Shown here piece by piece: positions 56,365 to 64,000 of a DNA stretch of 64,000 nucleotides. This DNA comes from Pirellulales bacterium (GTDB lineage: Bacteria > Planctomycetota > Planctomycetia > Pirellulales > Lacipirellulaceae): the NCBI GenBank assembly GCA_028279215.1, contig JANQOF010000063.1, positions 84,441 through 148,440 of the forward strand. Direction: 5' to 3'. A program made the translations under genes and the position numbers. Every line of letters begins with the position of its first letter. Position 1 is the first letter of the stretch. Below the pieces are notes generated by a model. It saw only the letters and a program-made list of their open reading frames with translations. It was not told the origin of the DNA and made no database searches.

Positions 56365-57272
56365 CGAACGCCCCCGGCCTTGGTGCGTCCGGTGAGAAAC
56401 CGCATCAAGCTCGCGTCAAATGGCTCGTCAATGAGCATGCGATGGTAATCGAGCCCCGTCTCGACCGCGACTTGCTTCAAACTCGTCAGGTAAGTCTCTA
56501 ACGCTTTTCGATATCGCTCCGCGATGTCGTTGGGTTCCGCAAATATCGACGTTCCGCCTTCCATGTCGATGAAACGCATGGGCCGCTGAAATGAGAAGCC
56601 AATTTCTTGTGGATCAAGCAAATGGAAAGCCGCCAGGTCGTGCTTTCGGAAACGGAAGTGCTCGAAGCACTCTCGTAGCTCCGATGGATCGACGAAAAAG
56701 TCGGAGATGATCACCACTAGCGCCCGCTGGCGAATGGTCTCCGCCAATTCGTGAAGAGTACTCACGAGCTTGGTGGGGCCAGCCGATTGCGCTTGTTCAA
56801 GTAGATCGAAAACGAGTCTAAGGTGGGCGGGATTTCGCTTCATCGGCAGCGACTTCACGACCCCATCGGCAACGCAACTAAGTCCGACCGCGTCCCCCTG
56901 TTGAACGGCCAAATAGGCAATCGAAGCGGCAATTCTTTGTGCGACCTCGAATTTGGAAAGGCCCGTCGACCCAAAACCCATCGAGCCACTCGTGTCGACA
57001 ATCAGGCAACATCGCAGGTTAGTGTCGGCTTCGAACTCTTTGACGTAGTATCGATCGGTCCGTCCATGGGCCCGCCAATCGAGTCGGCGCAGATCGTCGC
57101 CCGGCACGTACTTGCGATATTCGGCAAACTCGACGCTCGCTCCCCGGTGCGGACTGGCATGTCGGCCCGAAACGCTTCCCTGCATTGGCCGTCGCGCCGA
57201 CAAGGGAATCGCAGCTAGCCGCCCAAGAATCTTTGGGTCAACAAATGTTCGGTCCGTTCGATCAACCGCCAT
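56361..57272 (-). CDS. DUF58 domain protein
   Basis: A protein of 303 residues from the ATG at 57272 (MAVDRTDRTFVDP). It shows the DUF58 core: GRHASPHRGASVEFAEYRKYVPGDDLRRLDWRAHGRTDRYYVKEFEAD, followed by a VWA-like CLIVDTSGSMGFG and later LVVIISDFFVD. No membrane segment is present. DUF58 proteins are the usual partners of MoxR ATPases. It starts 58 bases after the MoxR stop and overlaps the next gene by 4 bases. Confidence 0.93.
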   Translation of the reverse strand: MAVDRTDRTFVDPKILGRLAAIPLSARRPMQGSVSGRHASPHRGASVEFAEYRKYVPGDDLRRLDWRAHGRTDRYYVKEFEADTNLRCCLIVDTSGSMGFGSTGLSKFEVAQRIAASIAYLAVQQGDAVGLSCVADGVVKSLPMKRNPAHLRLVFDLLEQAQSAGPTKLVSTLHELAETIRQRALVVIISDFFVDPSELRECFEHFRFRKHDLAAFHLLDPQEIGFSFQRPMRFIDMEGGTSIFAEPNDIAERYRKALETYLTSLKQVAVETGLDYHRMLIDEPFDASLMRFLTGRTKAGGVR

Positions 57273-57329
57273 GGATCTTCTCAGGGCGTTGAAGCATGAA
57301 GGGGAGAACGCAGGCACACCTGCCAGCGT

Positions 57330-58358
57330 TTAGCTCTCATCATTCGACTCGTCAACCAGTCGCCGCACGATATCGGTCGACCCAATTCCCTCGGCTTGGG
57401 CGGCAAACGTGGTGATCAAGCGGTGGCTCAATACCGGCATGGCGACCTCTTGAACGTCTTCGAGCCGCACCATGTAGCTGCCAAGCAACGCGGCTCGTGC
57501 CCGCGCGCCAAGGATCAGATTTTGCACCGCGCGCGGTCCAGCTCCCCATCCCACCAGTGGTTTGAGCCACTCGGGGGCAGTGTCGCCGTTGGGGCGCGTC
57601 TTGCGCACCAGCCGAGCGGCATAGGTGTAAATATGGTCGGGCACTGGCACCCGCCGCACCAGGTTTTGATGGCCGATGATGTCTTCGCCGTGCAGTATGT
57701 GGTCGAGCTCGGGCAAGTCGTCGCCGGTGGTGGTCCGCGCGATTTGCACTTCTTCCAACTCTGAGGGATAGTCGAGCTCAATCAAAAACATGAATCGGTC
57801 GAGCTGGGCTTCGGGCAATGGGTAGGTGCCTTCCTGCTCCACAGGGTTCTGCGTGGCCAGTACCAGGAATGGAGCTTCCAGATCAAACGGCTTGCCAACC
57901 GCGGTGACGCGACGTTCTTGCATGGCCTCTAGCAGAGCCGCTTGAGTTTTCGGAGGCGCTCGGTTGATCTCGTCGGCCAGCACGATGTTTGCAAAGATGG
58001 GCCCATGCACGAATTGGAACTCGCGGCGCCCGTTCATGCCGTCTTGGAGAATCTCCGTGCCTGTAATGTCCATGGGCATCAAGTCGGGCGTGAATTGGAT
58101 GCGGCTGAACTGGAGGCTGAGCGTCTCGGCAAGCTTGCTCACCAGCAGCGTCTTTGCCAAACCTGGCACTCCCATCAGCAGCGCGTGGCCGCGAGCGAAT
58201 AGGCAGATGCACAATTGGTCGATGACCTCCTGCTGCCCCACGATCACCCGCGCAAGCTCTGCGCGCAGCCGCGCGTAAGAGTCGCGCAGTTGGTCGATGG
58301 CTTGTACATCGTCTTCACCCAGCCGATCGACAACTTCATCTTCTGTCGCGATGGACAT
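57330..58358 (-). CDS. MoxR-family AAA+ ATPase
   Basis: A protein of 342 residues. Walker A is LLMGVPGLAKT and Walker B is IVLADEINRAPPKTQAALLEAMQE. Sensor 1 is FLVLATQNPVEQEGTYPLPEAQLDRF, and the C-terminal lid includes GAGPRAVQNLILGARARAAL. MoxR ATPases act as chaperones that use ATP to mature or insert metal cofactors into partner proteins, often VWA proteins. It is the first gene of the long minus-strand operon, and its promoter should lie in 58359-58657. Confidence 0.96.
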   Translation of the reverse strand: MSIATEDEVVDRLGEDDVQAIDQLRDSYARLRAELARVIVGQQEVIDQLCICLFARGHALLMGVPGLAKTLLVSKLAETLSLQFSRIQFTPDLMPMDITGTEILQDGMNGRREFQFVHGPIFANIVLADEINRAPPKTQAALLEAMQERRVTAVGKPFDLEAPFLVLATQNPVEQEGTYPLPEAQLDRFMFLIELDYPSELEEVQIARTTTGDDLPELDHILHGEDIIGHQNLVRRVPVPDHIYTYAARLVRKTRPNGDTAPEWLKPLVGWGAGPRAVQNLILGARARAALLGSYMVRLEDVQEVAMPVLSHRLITTFAAQAEGIGSTDIVRRLVDESNDES

Positions 58359-58657
58359 GCAGTACCTCTTCTTGTTCTCTGATAAGAAGACCTACGACCG
58401 GCGAGCTCACATGAGTCGTTGGTGTGTACGGGCTATACCACCCCTATGTTCGCCAAGCCTGCCGCATTATCTCGGACCAGACGCAAGAAATCCAGTTTTT
58501 TTGGAGTGGGGACAAATCGAGGCTGAAATCCACTGGCAATCACACGCTGCAAGCGAGCCCCCTGGCGATGATAGAATACCGTGCGGCACGAATGTCGAAC
58601 CATCGAGCTGGCATTCACCCGACACCAACCTCGCAAGATTGCCAGGGCTACAGGCGG
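58359..58657. other. Upstream region of the MoxR operon
   Basis: About 300 bases with no recognisable gene. It should hold the promoter of the MoxR operon on the minus strand, but no clear -35/-10 pair was found. Confidence 0.45.
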
Positions 58658-58980
58658 ATGTGCAACCAATACGCCGTCGACGTACCCTACGGCCTTTTGG
58701 TGGAATTCTATCAGGCGTTCGCGACGGCGAAACGGACAAGCGGTGGCCATATCCTGCCGCGAGCGATGGCTTCTTGGTTGCTCCAGAAACATGGATGGTG
58801 AGCGGAAACTCGTTGCCATGCAATTCTCGTTCTGCCCACCAGGCTTTGCTTCGTCTTTCAACCCGAGACGCACGCTGATGAATGCACGCATCGAGTCGGC
58901 GGAAAAATGGCCACGGAAGGAGGCGTTTCGCCCCCCAACCGATGTGTGCTGGACCGGGCAAGGAGAGCCGCCAGGAAGGA
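58658..58980 (+). pseudogene. Remnant of an SRAP (YedK/HMCES-type) gene
   Basis: The frame from ATG 58658 begins MCNQYAVDVPYGLLVEFYQAF. The Cys at position 2 is the hallmark of SRAP proteins, which become covalently linked to abasic sites in single-stranded DNA. The frame soon ends at 58801. In another frame the sequence continues ERKLVAMQF...SFNPRRTLMNARIESAEKW...EAFR (about 58790-58930), which matches the conserved NARxE region of the family. Beyond that the similarity is lost. The pieces are in different frames, so the gene is broken and its 3' half is missing. Confidence 0.5.
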
Positions 58981-59140
58981 TGATCGTGCCGATTTCCGTA
59001 TTGGCATCCCATCCGGCCTAAGGACGCCTGGTGGGCGAGTCGCTTCAACTCTTTTTATGGCAACAACTTGCGACAAACGACGGACTTTCTCCAATGGCCG
59101 CCAGCCGGATTTTCCGATAACAGAAATTACGGCTTGTCAT

Positions 59141-59161
59141 TTATTGACGCATAGTCAATAA
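59141..59161. promoter_or_regulatory. Perfect palindromic operator before the TetR gene
   Basis: TTATTGAC (59141-59148) and GTCAATAA (59154-59161) form a perfect 8-bp inverted repeat around GCATA, ending 10 bases before the TetR start codon. Its size and position are typical of a self-regulating TetR operator. Confidence 0.75.
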
Positions 59162-59171
59162 TTGTACTGAG

Positions 59172-59897
59172 ATGATTACCTCCACACGAAAAGAACGCGA
59201 GCGGCTCGAACGCGAGGCGAAGATTCTTGACCTTGCTCGGTCAATGCTACGCCAAGTGGGTTACCATGGCCTGAGCATGGATCGCATCGCGGCGGAGATG
59301 GAGTACTCGAAGGGAACCATCTATCAGCATTTTCCCAACAAGGAAGAGATTATCCTCGCTTTGGCGAACCAAGCGCTCGAGCAGCGACTTGGAATGTTTC
59401 AGCAGGCTGCGACCTGGTCGCCGAAATCGCGGGAGCGGATGGCAGGCATCGGGGCGGCGGCCGAAGAGTTCGTGGAGCGTTATCCGCTGCACTTCGCCGT
59501 CGAGCAGATCATTCGTTCGGCATCGATGTGGGAAAAAACAAGTGAAGAACGCCGAAAATTCATGCGGTCATGCGACCAGCGTTGCCTACAAATTGTGAGC
59601 GGAGTGGTTCGCGATGGTGTCGCCCAGGACGATTTGGCATTACCGGCAAACACGACACCGGAAGATCTGGTATTCGGCCTGTGGTCGCTTAATTTCGGAG
59701 CCTACACCGTCATCACGAGCAGCGACACGCTTGAGGAGAACGGCATCGCCAACCCCATTGCAACGCTAAGGCGAAGTCAGAATTTGCTGTTGGATGGATA
59801 CGGCTGGCAACCGCTTTCCTCCGAGGTCGACTACGATCAGGTGATGGATCAAGTACGAGCAGAGGTATTTGGCGATGAGCAGCCCAACACCCCCTAG
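59172..59897 (+). CDS. TetR-family transcriptional repressor
   Basis: A protein of 241 residues. The helix-turn-helix domain lies at about residues 15-60 (ILDLARSMLRQVGYHGLSMDRIAAEMEYSKGTIYQHFPNKEEIILAL), the TetR signature. The ligand-binding half has no family-specific motif. It is directly followed by an efflux adaptor whose start overlaps its end by 23 bases. It therefore very likely represses the pump operon and itself through the palindrome upstream. The inducing compound is unknown. Confidence 0.95.
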   Translation: MITSTRKERERLEREAKILDLARSMLRQVGYHGLSMDRIAAEMEYSKGTIYQHFPNKEEIILALANQALEQRLGMFQQAATWSPKSRERMAGIGAAAEEFVERYPLHFAVEQIIRSASMWEKTSEERRKFMRSCDQRCLQIVSGVVRDGVAQDDLALPANTTPEDLVFGLWSLNFGAYTVITSSDTLEENGIANPIATLRRSQNLLLDGYGWQPLSSEVDYDQVMDQVRAEVFGDEQPNTP

Positions 59898-61236
59898 CAA
59901 ATCCCGGTCGTCTTTTTTTGCCAAAAAAATGACGACTCGTCAAAAAATGACTCGGTGGCTGCTTGTTGCAGGTCTAGTAGCTGGCGCTGCATCGGCGGCC
60001 AGCATATGGCACAGCGTCTGGGCAGCGGAGAGCGAGACCATCGTATCGCCGGCCGCCCGGCTAACGCCGGTGCAAACCATCAAGGCAGTTCATACAGACG
60101 CCTACGTTAGAACCCGGGGCTACACCGGAGTTCTGCGGGAGTCTCGACGTAGCCAAGTGAGTTTCCAGCTGGCGGGCGAGGTGCTGCGCTTGGAAGTTGA
60201 CGAAGGCGACTTGGTCGCCGCCGACCAGCCGATCGCGCGGCTGGATGCCCGTCACATTCGGGCACGAGCGGCGCAGATCACTGCCCAACTGGCCGAAGCG
60301 ACGGCCCGCCTGGATGAGCTACTTGCCGGTCCACGCAAAGAAACGATAGCAGCCAAGCGGGCAGAATTGCGCGGCCTCCGCGCTACATCGGCTTCGCTGA
60401 AATTGCGGTATGACCGACGGGAGCAGTTGGTTCAAGCTGCGGCGGTTTCGAAAGAAGAGTACGAAGTGCTTTTGTACGACTACCATACCGCGGCCGCGAT
60501 GGCCGATGTGGCGCAGCGGCAATTAGACGAACTGCTCGCCGGCACGCGCGCCGAACAGATTGCCGCGCAGCGGGCGCGGAAAGATCAGCTTGAAGCACAG
60601 CTAGAAGACGTCCAATACGAACTGGAAGATACTGTATTATTGGCGCCGTACGCCAGCCGTGTATCGCGTCGCTTCATCGACGAAGGCACGGTTGTTTCGG
60701 CGGGCGAGTCGGTGTTGGAGTTATTGGACGAACAACACCTGGAAGCTTGGATTGGGTTGCCAGCGGCTGCGACCAGTTCCATTCAAAATGGCGACCATCA
60801 CACCATCTCCGTGGCCGACGTCGAGTACGACGCGGTCGTCCAATCACTGGCTCCGGACGTTGACCGGCAGACTCGTACTCGTAACGTGATCCTGCGACTC
60901 ACCGATAGTGCGGCGACGGTCTACCCTGGCCAGGTCGTTCGCATCGAGGTTGACGAGTCGGTAGGCGAGAGCGGCTACTGGCTACCGACGACAGCGCTGT
61001 CGCGTGGCGTGCGCGGACTGTGGTCTGTGTTTGTTGTCGACGACTCGGAGAATGGACAAGTGGTCGTGCGTCGCGACGTAGAACTGCTGGATTCCGTCGG
61101 CGAGCGGTCGTTCGTGCGCGGCACACTGCAACCTGGTGAGCGTGTGGTGGCCAGCGGCGTCCACAAGCTGGTCGTTGGACAGCGAGTCCATGCGAACCAC
61201 TCCGACGACTCGGAACTGGCTGCGGTGGTGCGCTAA
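59875..61236 (+). CDS. RND efflux periplasmic adaptor (HlyD/MFP family)
   Basis: A protein of 453 residues from the ATG at 59875 (another start at 59929 is possible). A membrane anchor (WLLVAGLVAGAASAASIW) is followed by the lipoyl half VSFQLAGEVLRLEVDEGDLVAADQPIARLD. A long alpha-helical hairpin with a duplicated ELLAGPRKE / ELLAGTRAE segment comes next, then the second lipoyl half (LLAPYASRVSRRFIDEGTVVSAGESVLELLD) and beta-barrel domains. It links an inner-membrane RND pump to an outer-membrane channel. It lies between the repressor and the pump; no TolC-like gene is in the window. Confidence 0.93.
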   Translation: MSSPTPPSKSRSSFFAKKMTTRQKMTRWLLVAGLVAGAASAASIWHSVWAAESETIVSPAARLTPVQTIKAVHTDAYVRTRGYTGVLRESRRSQVSFQLAGEVLRLEVDEGDLVAADQPIARLDARHIRARAAQITAQLAEATARLDELLAGPRKETIAAKRAELRGLRATSASLKLRYDRREQLVQAAAVSKEEYEVLLYDYHTAAAMADVAQRQLDELLAGTRAEQIAAQRARKDQLEAQLEDVQYELEDTVLLAPYASRVSRRFIDEGTVVSAGESVLELLDEQHLEAWIGLPAAATSSIQNGDHHTISVADVEYDAVVQSLAPDVDRQTRTRNVILRLTDSAATVYPGQVVRIEVDESVGESGYWLPTTALSRGVRGLWSVFVVDDSENGQVVVRRDVELLDSVGERSFVRGTLQPGERVVASGVHKLVVGQRVHANHSDDSELAAVVR

Positions 61237-61292
61237 CGCGAAAAATGCTCTCCACGGTCCCAAGAACTTCAAGGCGACAAAAGTAGACAACG

Positions 61293-64000
61293 ATGAAACC
61301 CTCCAGCGCCTTCTACGAGAACCGCCGCCTGCTGGCGCTAGCGATCAGCCTAGTCGTTGTGGCAGGGCTCTCCTCCTTTTACGTGCTCCCTCGGATGGAA
61401 GACCCTGTGCTCACGCAACGCACTGCGATCGTCAACACCATTTATCCGGGCGCCAGCGCGGAGCGAGTCGAAGCACTGGTGACGGAAAAGATCGAAGAAG
61501 AGCTTCAGGAGATCGAAGAGATCAAGGAGCTGCGTTCCTCAAGCCGACCGGGGATTTCGACAGTTACCGTTGAGCTCAAAGACAACATCTATGAGGTCGA
61601 CGAAGTTTGGTCGCGGATTCGCGATAAGCTCGATGACGCACAGGTAGAGCTGCCTGCGGATGCCGGCGAGCCCGACTTCGACAAGCTCGAGGTAACTGCC
61701 TATGCGACGATCGTCGCGTTGGTGTGGGACCTACCCGGCGAGCCGAACTATGCGATTCTGCGACGGCAAGCGGAAGTGTTGGAAGATGCACTGCGAGCCA
61801 TTCCCGGCACGCGAGACGTCGACACGTTTGGAGACCCCAAGGAAGAAATCCTCGTTGAGGTGCTACAAGATCGGTTGGCGGCGCTCGGTACAACGGTTGA
61901 CGACGTCGCCCGCCAACTGCGAAGCAGCGACGCGAAGGTATCGGCAGGGTTGCTAAGGACGAGTGACAGCAATTTCATCTTGGAAGTGGATGCGGAGTTG
62001 GAGACGCTCGAACGGGTCCGCAGTCTTCCAATTGCGCTAGCCAGCGGTGATCGGCCCGGCGGAAGGTTTGTCGCGCTCGACCAAATTGCGGACGTCACCA
62101 AAGATATCGTTCGCCCGCAAGAGAGTTTGGCATTGGTCGATGGTAAGCCGTCCATCGCGCTGGGCGTGTTAGTGAAAGCAGAACAACGGGTCGACTTGTG
62201 GACCGCCGACGTATCGGAATCGCTAAGCGATTTTGCAACCGAACTACCTGATGGCGTGCGACTGCAAACCGTGTTTCAGCAAAACGAATTCGTGGAGACG
62301 CGGCTAGCCGGCCTGTTGCAAAACCTGGCAATCGGCGCCGCGGCGGTGATCTTCGTCGTGTGGGTCATGATGGGCTGGCGAAGCGCCGTGGTCGTAGGAG
62401 CTACGCTTCCTCTCGCATCGTTGATGGTGTTGGCCGGTATGCGCGTGATGGGCGTGCCGATGCACCAAATGTCGATCACGGGGCTCATCATCGCGCTGGG
62501 CCTGCTGATCGATAACGCAATTGTCATCGTCGACGAGGTGCGTGAGCGAATTCGAGCCGGCATGTCAGCACGCGACGCAGTTAGTCGCAGCGTCAAGCAT
62601 TTGGCCATCCCGTTGCTGGGTTCGACCATCACCACGGCGCTCTCTTTCGCACCCATCGCGCTCATGCCCGGGCCCGCAGGTGAATTCGTCGGATCGATCG
62701 CAATCAGCGTGATCCTGGCCATTATCAGTTCATTCCTGTTGGCAATGACGATTACGCCGGCGCTGATGGCGATCATCACCGCCCCAACCAAGGCGAACGA
62801 AAAACGCCATTGGTGGAACGACGGCTTTGCAAACGCACACCTCACTGCTTGGTACCGGGGCCTGCTCGACACCGTCTATCGGCGGCCCGTGCTTGGGATC
62901 GCTATCGGAGTGACTTTCCCAGTGCTCGGCTTCGTTAGCGCGGCAACGCTTACCGAGCAATTCTTTCCACCCGCGGATCGCAATCAGTTTCAGATTCAAT
63001 TGACGATGCCGGCGCAGTCGTCGATGCAACTCACCAGCGAAGTGGCTCTGTCTGCTCGCGACGCACTGCTGGAACACGAAGAGGTCAACGGCGTGGAATG
63101 GTTCATCGGCGAAAGCGCGCCGCCGTTTTACTACAACATGCTGGCCAACCGAGCGGGCACCCCGCAGTACGCACAAGCATTGGTCAACCTACGTTCGGCC
63201 GATGGTGTTGGCGAGTTGATTCATCACGTGCAAGCTGAACTCGACCATCGCTTTCCCGAGGCGCAATTCTTGGTCCGACAATTGGAACAGGGCCCACCGT
63301 TCGAGGCGCCTGTTGAAATGAGACTGTACGGGCCGGACCTCGACGAACTACGACGCCTGGGCGATCACGTACGGCTGGTGCTGACCGAGACGCCCAACGT
63401 CGTCCACACGCAGGCAAGTTTGAGCGAGGCGCTGCCGAAACTCGCCTTACAGGTCGACGAAGAGCAGGCGCGGCTTGCAGGGCTGAGCCATGCGGAAATC
63501 GCTCTCCAACTCGATGCGGCGCTGGAAGGCGCCACCGGCGGATCGATCCTCGAGGCGACCGAAGAGTTGCCGGTCCGCGTTCGAGTGAGCGACGATGGTC
63601 GCGGTGAGATGAGCAGCGTAGCGACGATCGATTTGCTGCCGGATACCGCCGCGCGAAATGCGGGCGACGTCGTTCCGCTCTCGACAATCTCCAATATGAC
63701 GCTGCAACCTGAGGTAGCATTGATCCCGCACTTCAATACGTCGCGAATGAATGAGGTCCAAGCGTACATCACCGCCGGCGTGCTGCCCGCGGAAGTACTA
63801 GCCAGTTTCCAGCAGCGGCTGGCGGCGAGTGGGTTTGAACTGCCCGCTGGCTATCGTTACGAAATCGGCGGCGAAGCGTCGAAGCGCGACGACGCGGTCG
63901 GCAACCTCATGTCGAGTGTCGGCGTGCTGGCCGTGCTGATGGTCGCCACGTTGGTGTTGAGCTTCGGTAGTTTTCGCATGGCTGCTATTGTAGGCTTCGT
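61293..64000 (+). CDS. RND-family efflux transporter, partial at the 3' end
   Basis: The frame is open from the ATG at 61293 to the window edge (902 codons), so the C-terminal part is missing. A first helix (LLALAISLVVVAGLSSFYVLP) is followed by the porter start DPVLTQRTAIVNTIYPGASAERVEALVTEKIEEEL. Helices 2-6 lie near residues 340-490. Helix 4 reads LIIALGLLIDNAIVIVDEV: the first proton-relay Asp is kept and the second position is Asn. The second half begins RRPVLGIAIGVTFPVLGF. It is an AcrB/MdtB-like proton-driven exporter, 56 bases after its adaptor. The substrate is unknown. Confidence 0.93.
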   Translation, partial: MKPSSAFYENRRLLALAISLVVVAGLSSFYVLPRMEDPVLTQRTAIVNTIYPGASAERVEALVTEKIEEELQEIEEIKELRSSSRPGISTVTVELKDNIYEVDEVWSRIRDKLDDAQVELPADAGEPDFDKLEVTAYATIVALVWDLPGEPNYAILRRQAEVLEDALRAIPGTRDVDTFGDPKEEILVEVLQDRLAALGTTVDDVARQLRSSDAKVSAGLLRTSDSNFILEVDAELETLERVRSLPIALASGDRPGGRFVALDQIADVTKDIVRPQESLALVDGKPSIALGVLVKAEQRVDLWTADVSESLSDFATELPDGVRLQTVFQQNEFVETRLAGLLQNLAIGAAAVIFVVWVMMGWRSAVVVGATLPLASLMVLAGMRVMGVPMHQMSITGLIIALGLLIDNAIVIVDEVRERIRAGMSARDAVSRSVKHLAIPLLGSTITTALSFAPIALMPGPAGEFVGSIAISVILAIISSFLLAMTITPALMAIITAPTKANEKRHWWNDGFANAHLTAWYRGLLDTVYRRPVLGIAIGVTFPVLGFVSAATLTEQFFPPADRNQFQIQLTMPAQSSMQLTSEVALSARDALLEHEEVNGVEWFIGESAPPFYYNMLANRAGTPQYAQALVNLRSADGVGELIHHVQAELDHRFPEAQFLVRQLEQGPPFEAPVEMRLYGPDLDELRRLGDHVRLVLTETPNVVHTQASLSEALPKLALQVDEEQARLAGLSHAEIALQLDAALEGATGGSILEATEELPVRVRVSDDGRGEMSSVATIDLLPDTAARNAGDVVPLSTISNMTLQPEVALIPHFNTSRMNEVQAYITAGVLPAEVLASFQQRLAASGFELPAGYRYEIGGEASKRDDAVGNLMSSVGVLAVLMVATLVLSFGSFRMAAIVGF

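Overview
The window is about 64 kb of bacterial chromosome, GC-rich and moderately gene-dense. It almost certainly comes from a planctomycete of the Pirellulales type. The evidence is the combination of DUF1559 pseudopilin-like proteins, many PEP-CTERM proteins with dockerin-type calcium repeats, sulfatases, an ECF sigma/FecR-LamG pair beside a glycosidase, and a long MoxR-DUF58-BatA-VWA operon. No rRNA, CRISPR array, integrase or intact insertion sequence is visible. There is one tRNA, tRNA-Arg(TCT).

Layout. 1-8.1 kb holds housekeeping genes: the end of a pseudouridine synthase, pyrK, rpsT, a TPR protein, a secretin-like protein, an NAD-type isocitrate/isopropylmalate dehydrogenase and a small unknown gene. 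8.2-15.1 kb holds a structured RNA or leader region, rtcB, a CPXCG zinc-ribbon protein, a nitroreductase, rpiB and ppk2. These are separated by palindromic intergenic elements, including copy A of a roughly 450-bp composite repeat. 15.1-42.3 kb is an accessory island for secreted proteins and probably sulfated polysaccharides. It carries ECF sigma, FecR-LamG and alpha-galactosidase, tandem PEP-CTERM genes, two sulfatases, two DUF1559 proteins, an AraC/XylR-type regulator, a metallophosphoesterase and a lipoprotein. Several genes here are damaged or fused. Copy B of the repeat (42.9-43.4 kb) closes the island.

43.5-58.4 kb, minus strand, is a tightly coupled nine-gene operon: MoxR ATPase, DUF58, BatA/VWA, a second VWA protein, a DUF4175-like membrane protein, two exported unknowns, a prenyltransferase/squalene-cyclase-fold protein and a TlpA-thioredoxin protein. 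It probably runs one envelope-associated assembly process. 58.6-59.0 kb holds the remains of an SRAP (YedK/HMCES) gene. 59.1-64 kb holds a TetR regulator with a perfect palindrome in front of it, then a periplasmic adaptor and an RND pump that runs off the window.

The most unusual features are four. One 1,353-codon open frame (20195-24256) joins three complete PEP-CTERM preproteins, each with its own signal peptide and sorting tail, with no stop codons between them. A two-copy repeat carries a module ending in a perfect terminator hairpin. A multi-hairpin RNA region (about 8198-8492) sits in front of an unknown gene. A cluster of frameshifts and nonsense changes affects three neighbouring genes at 32-40 kb.
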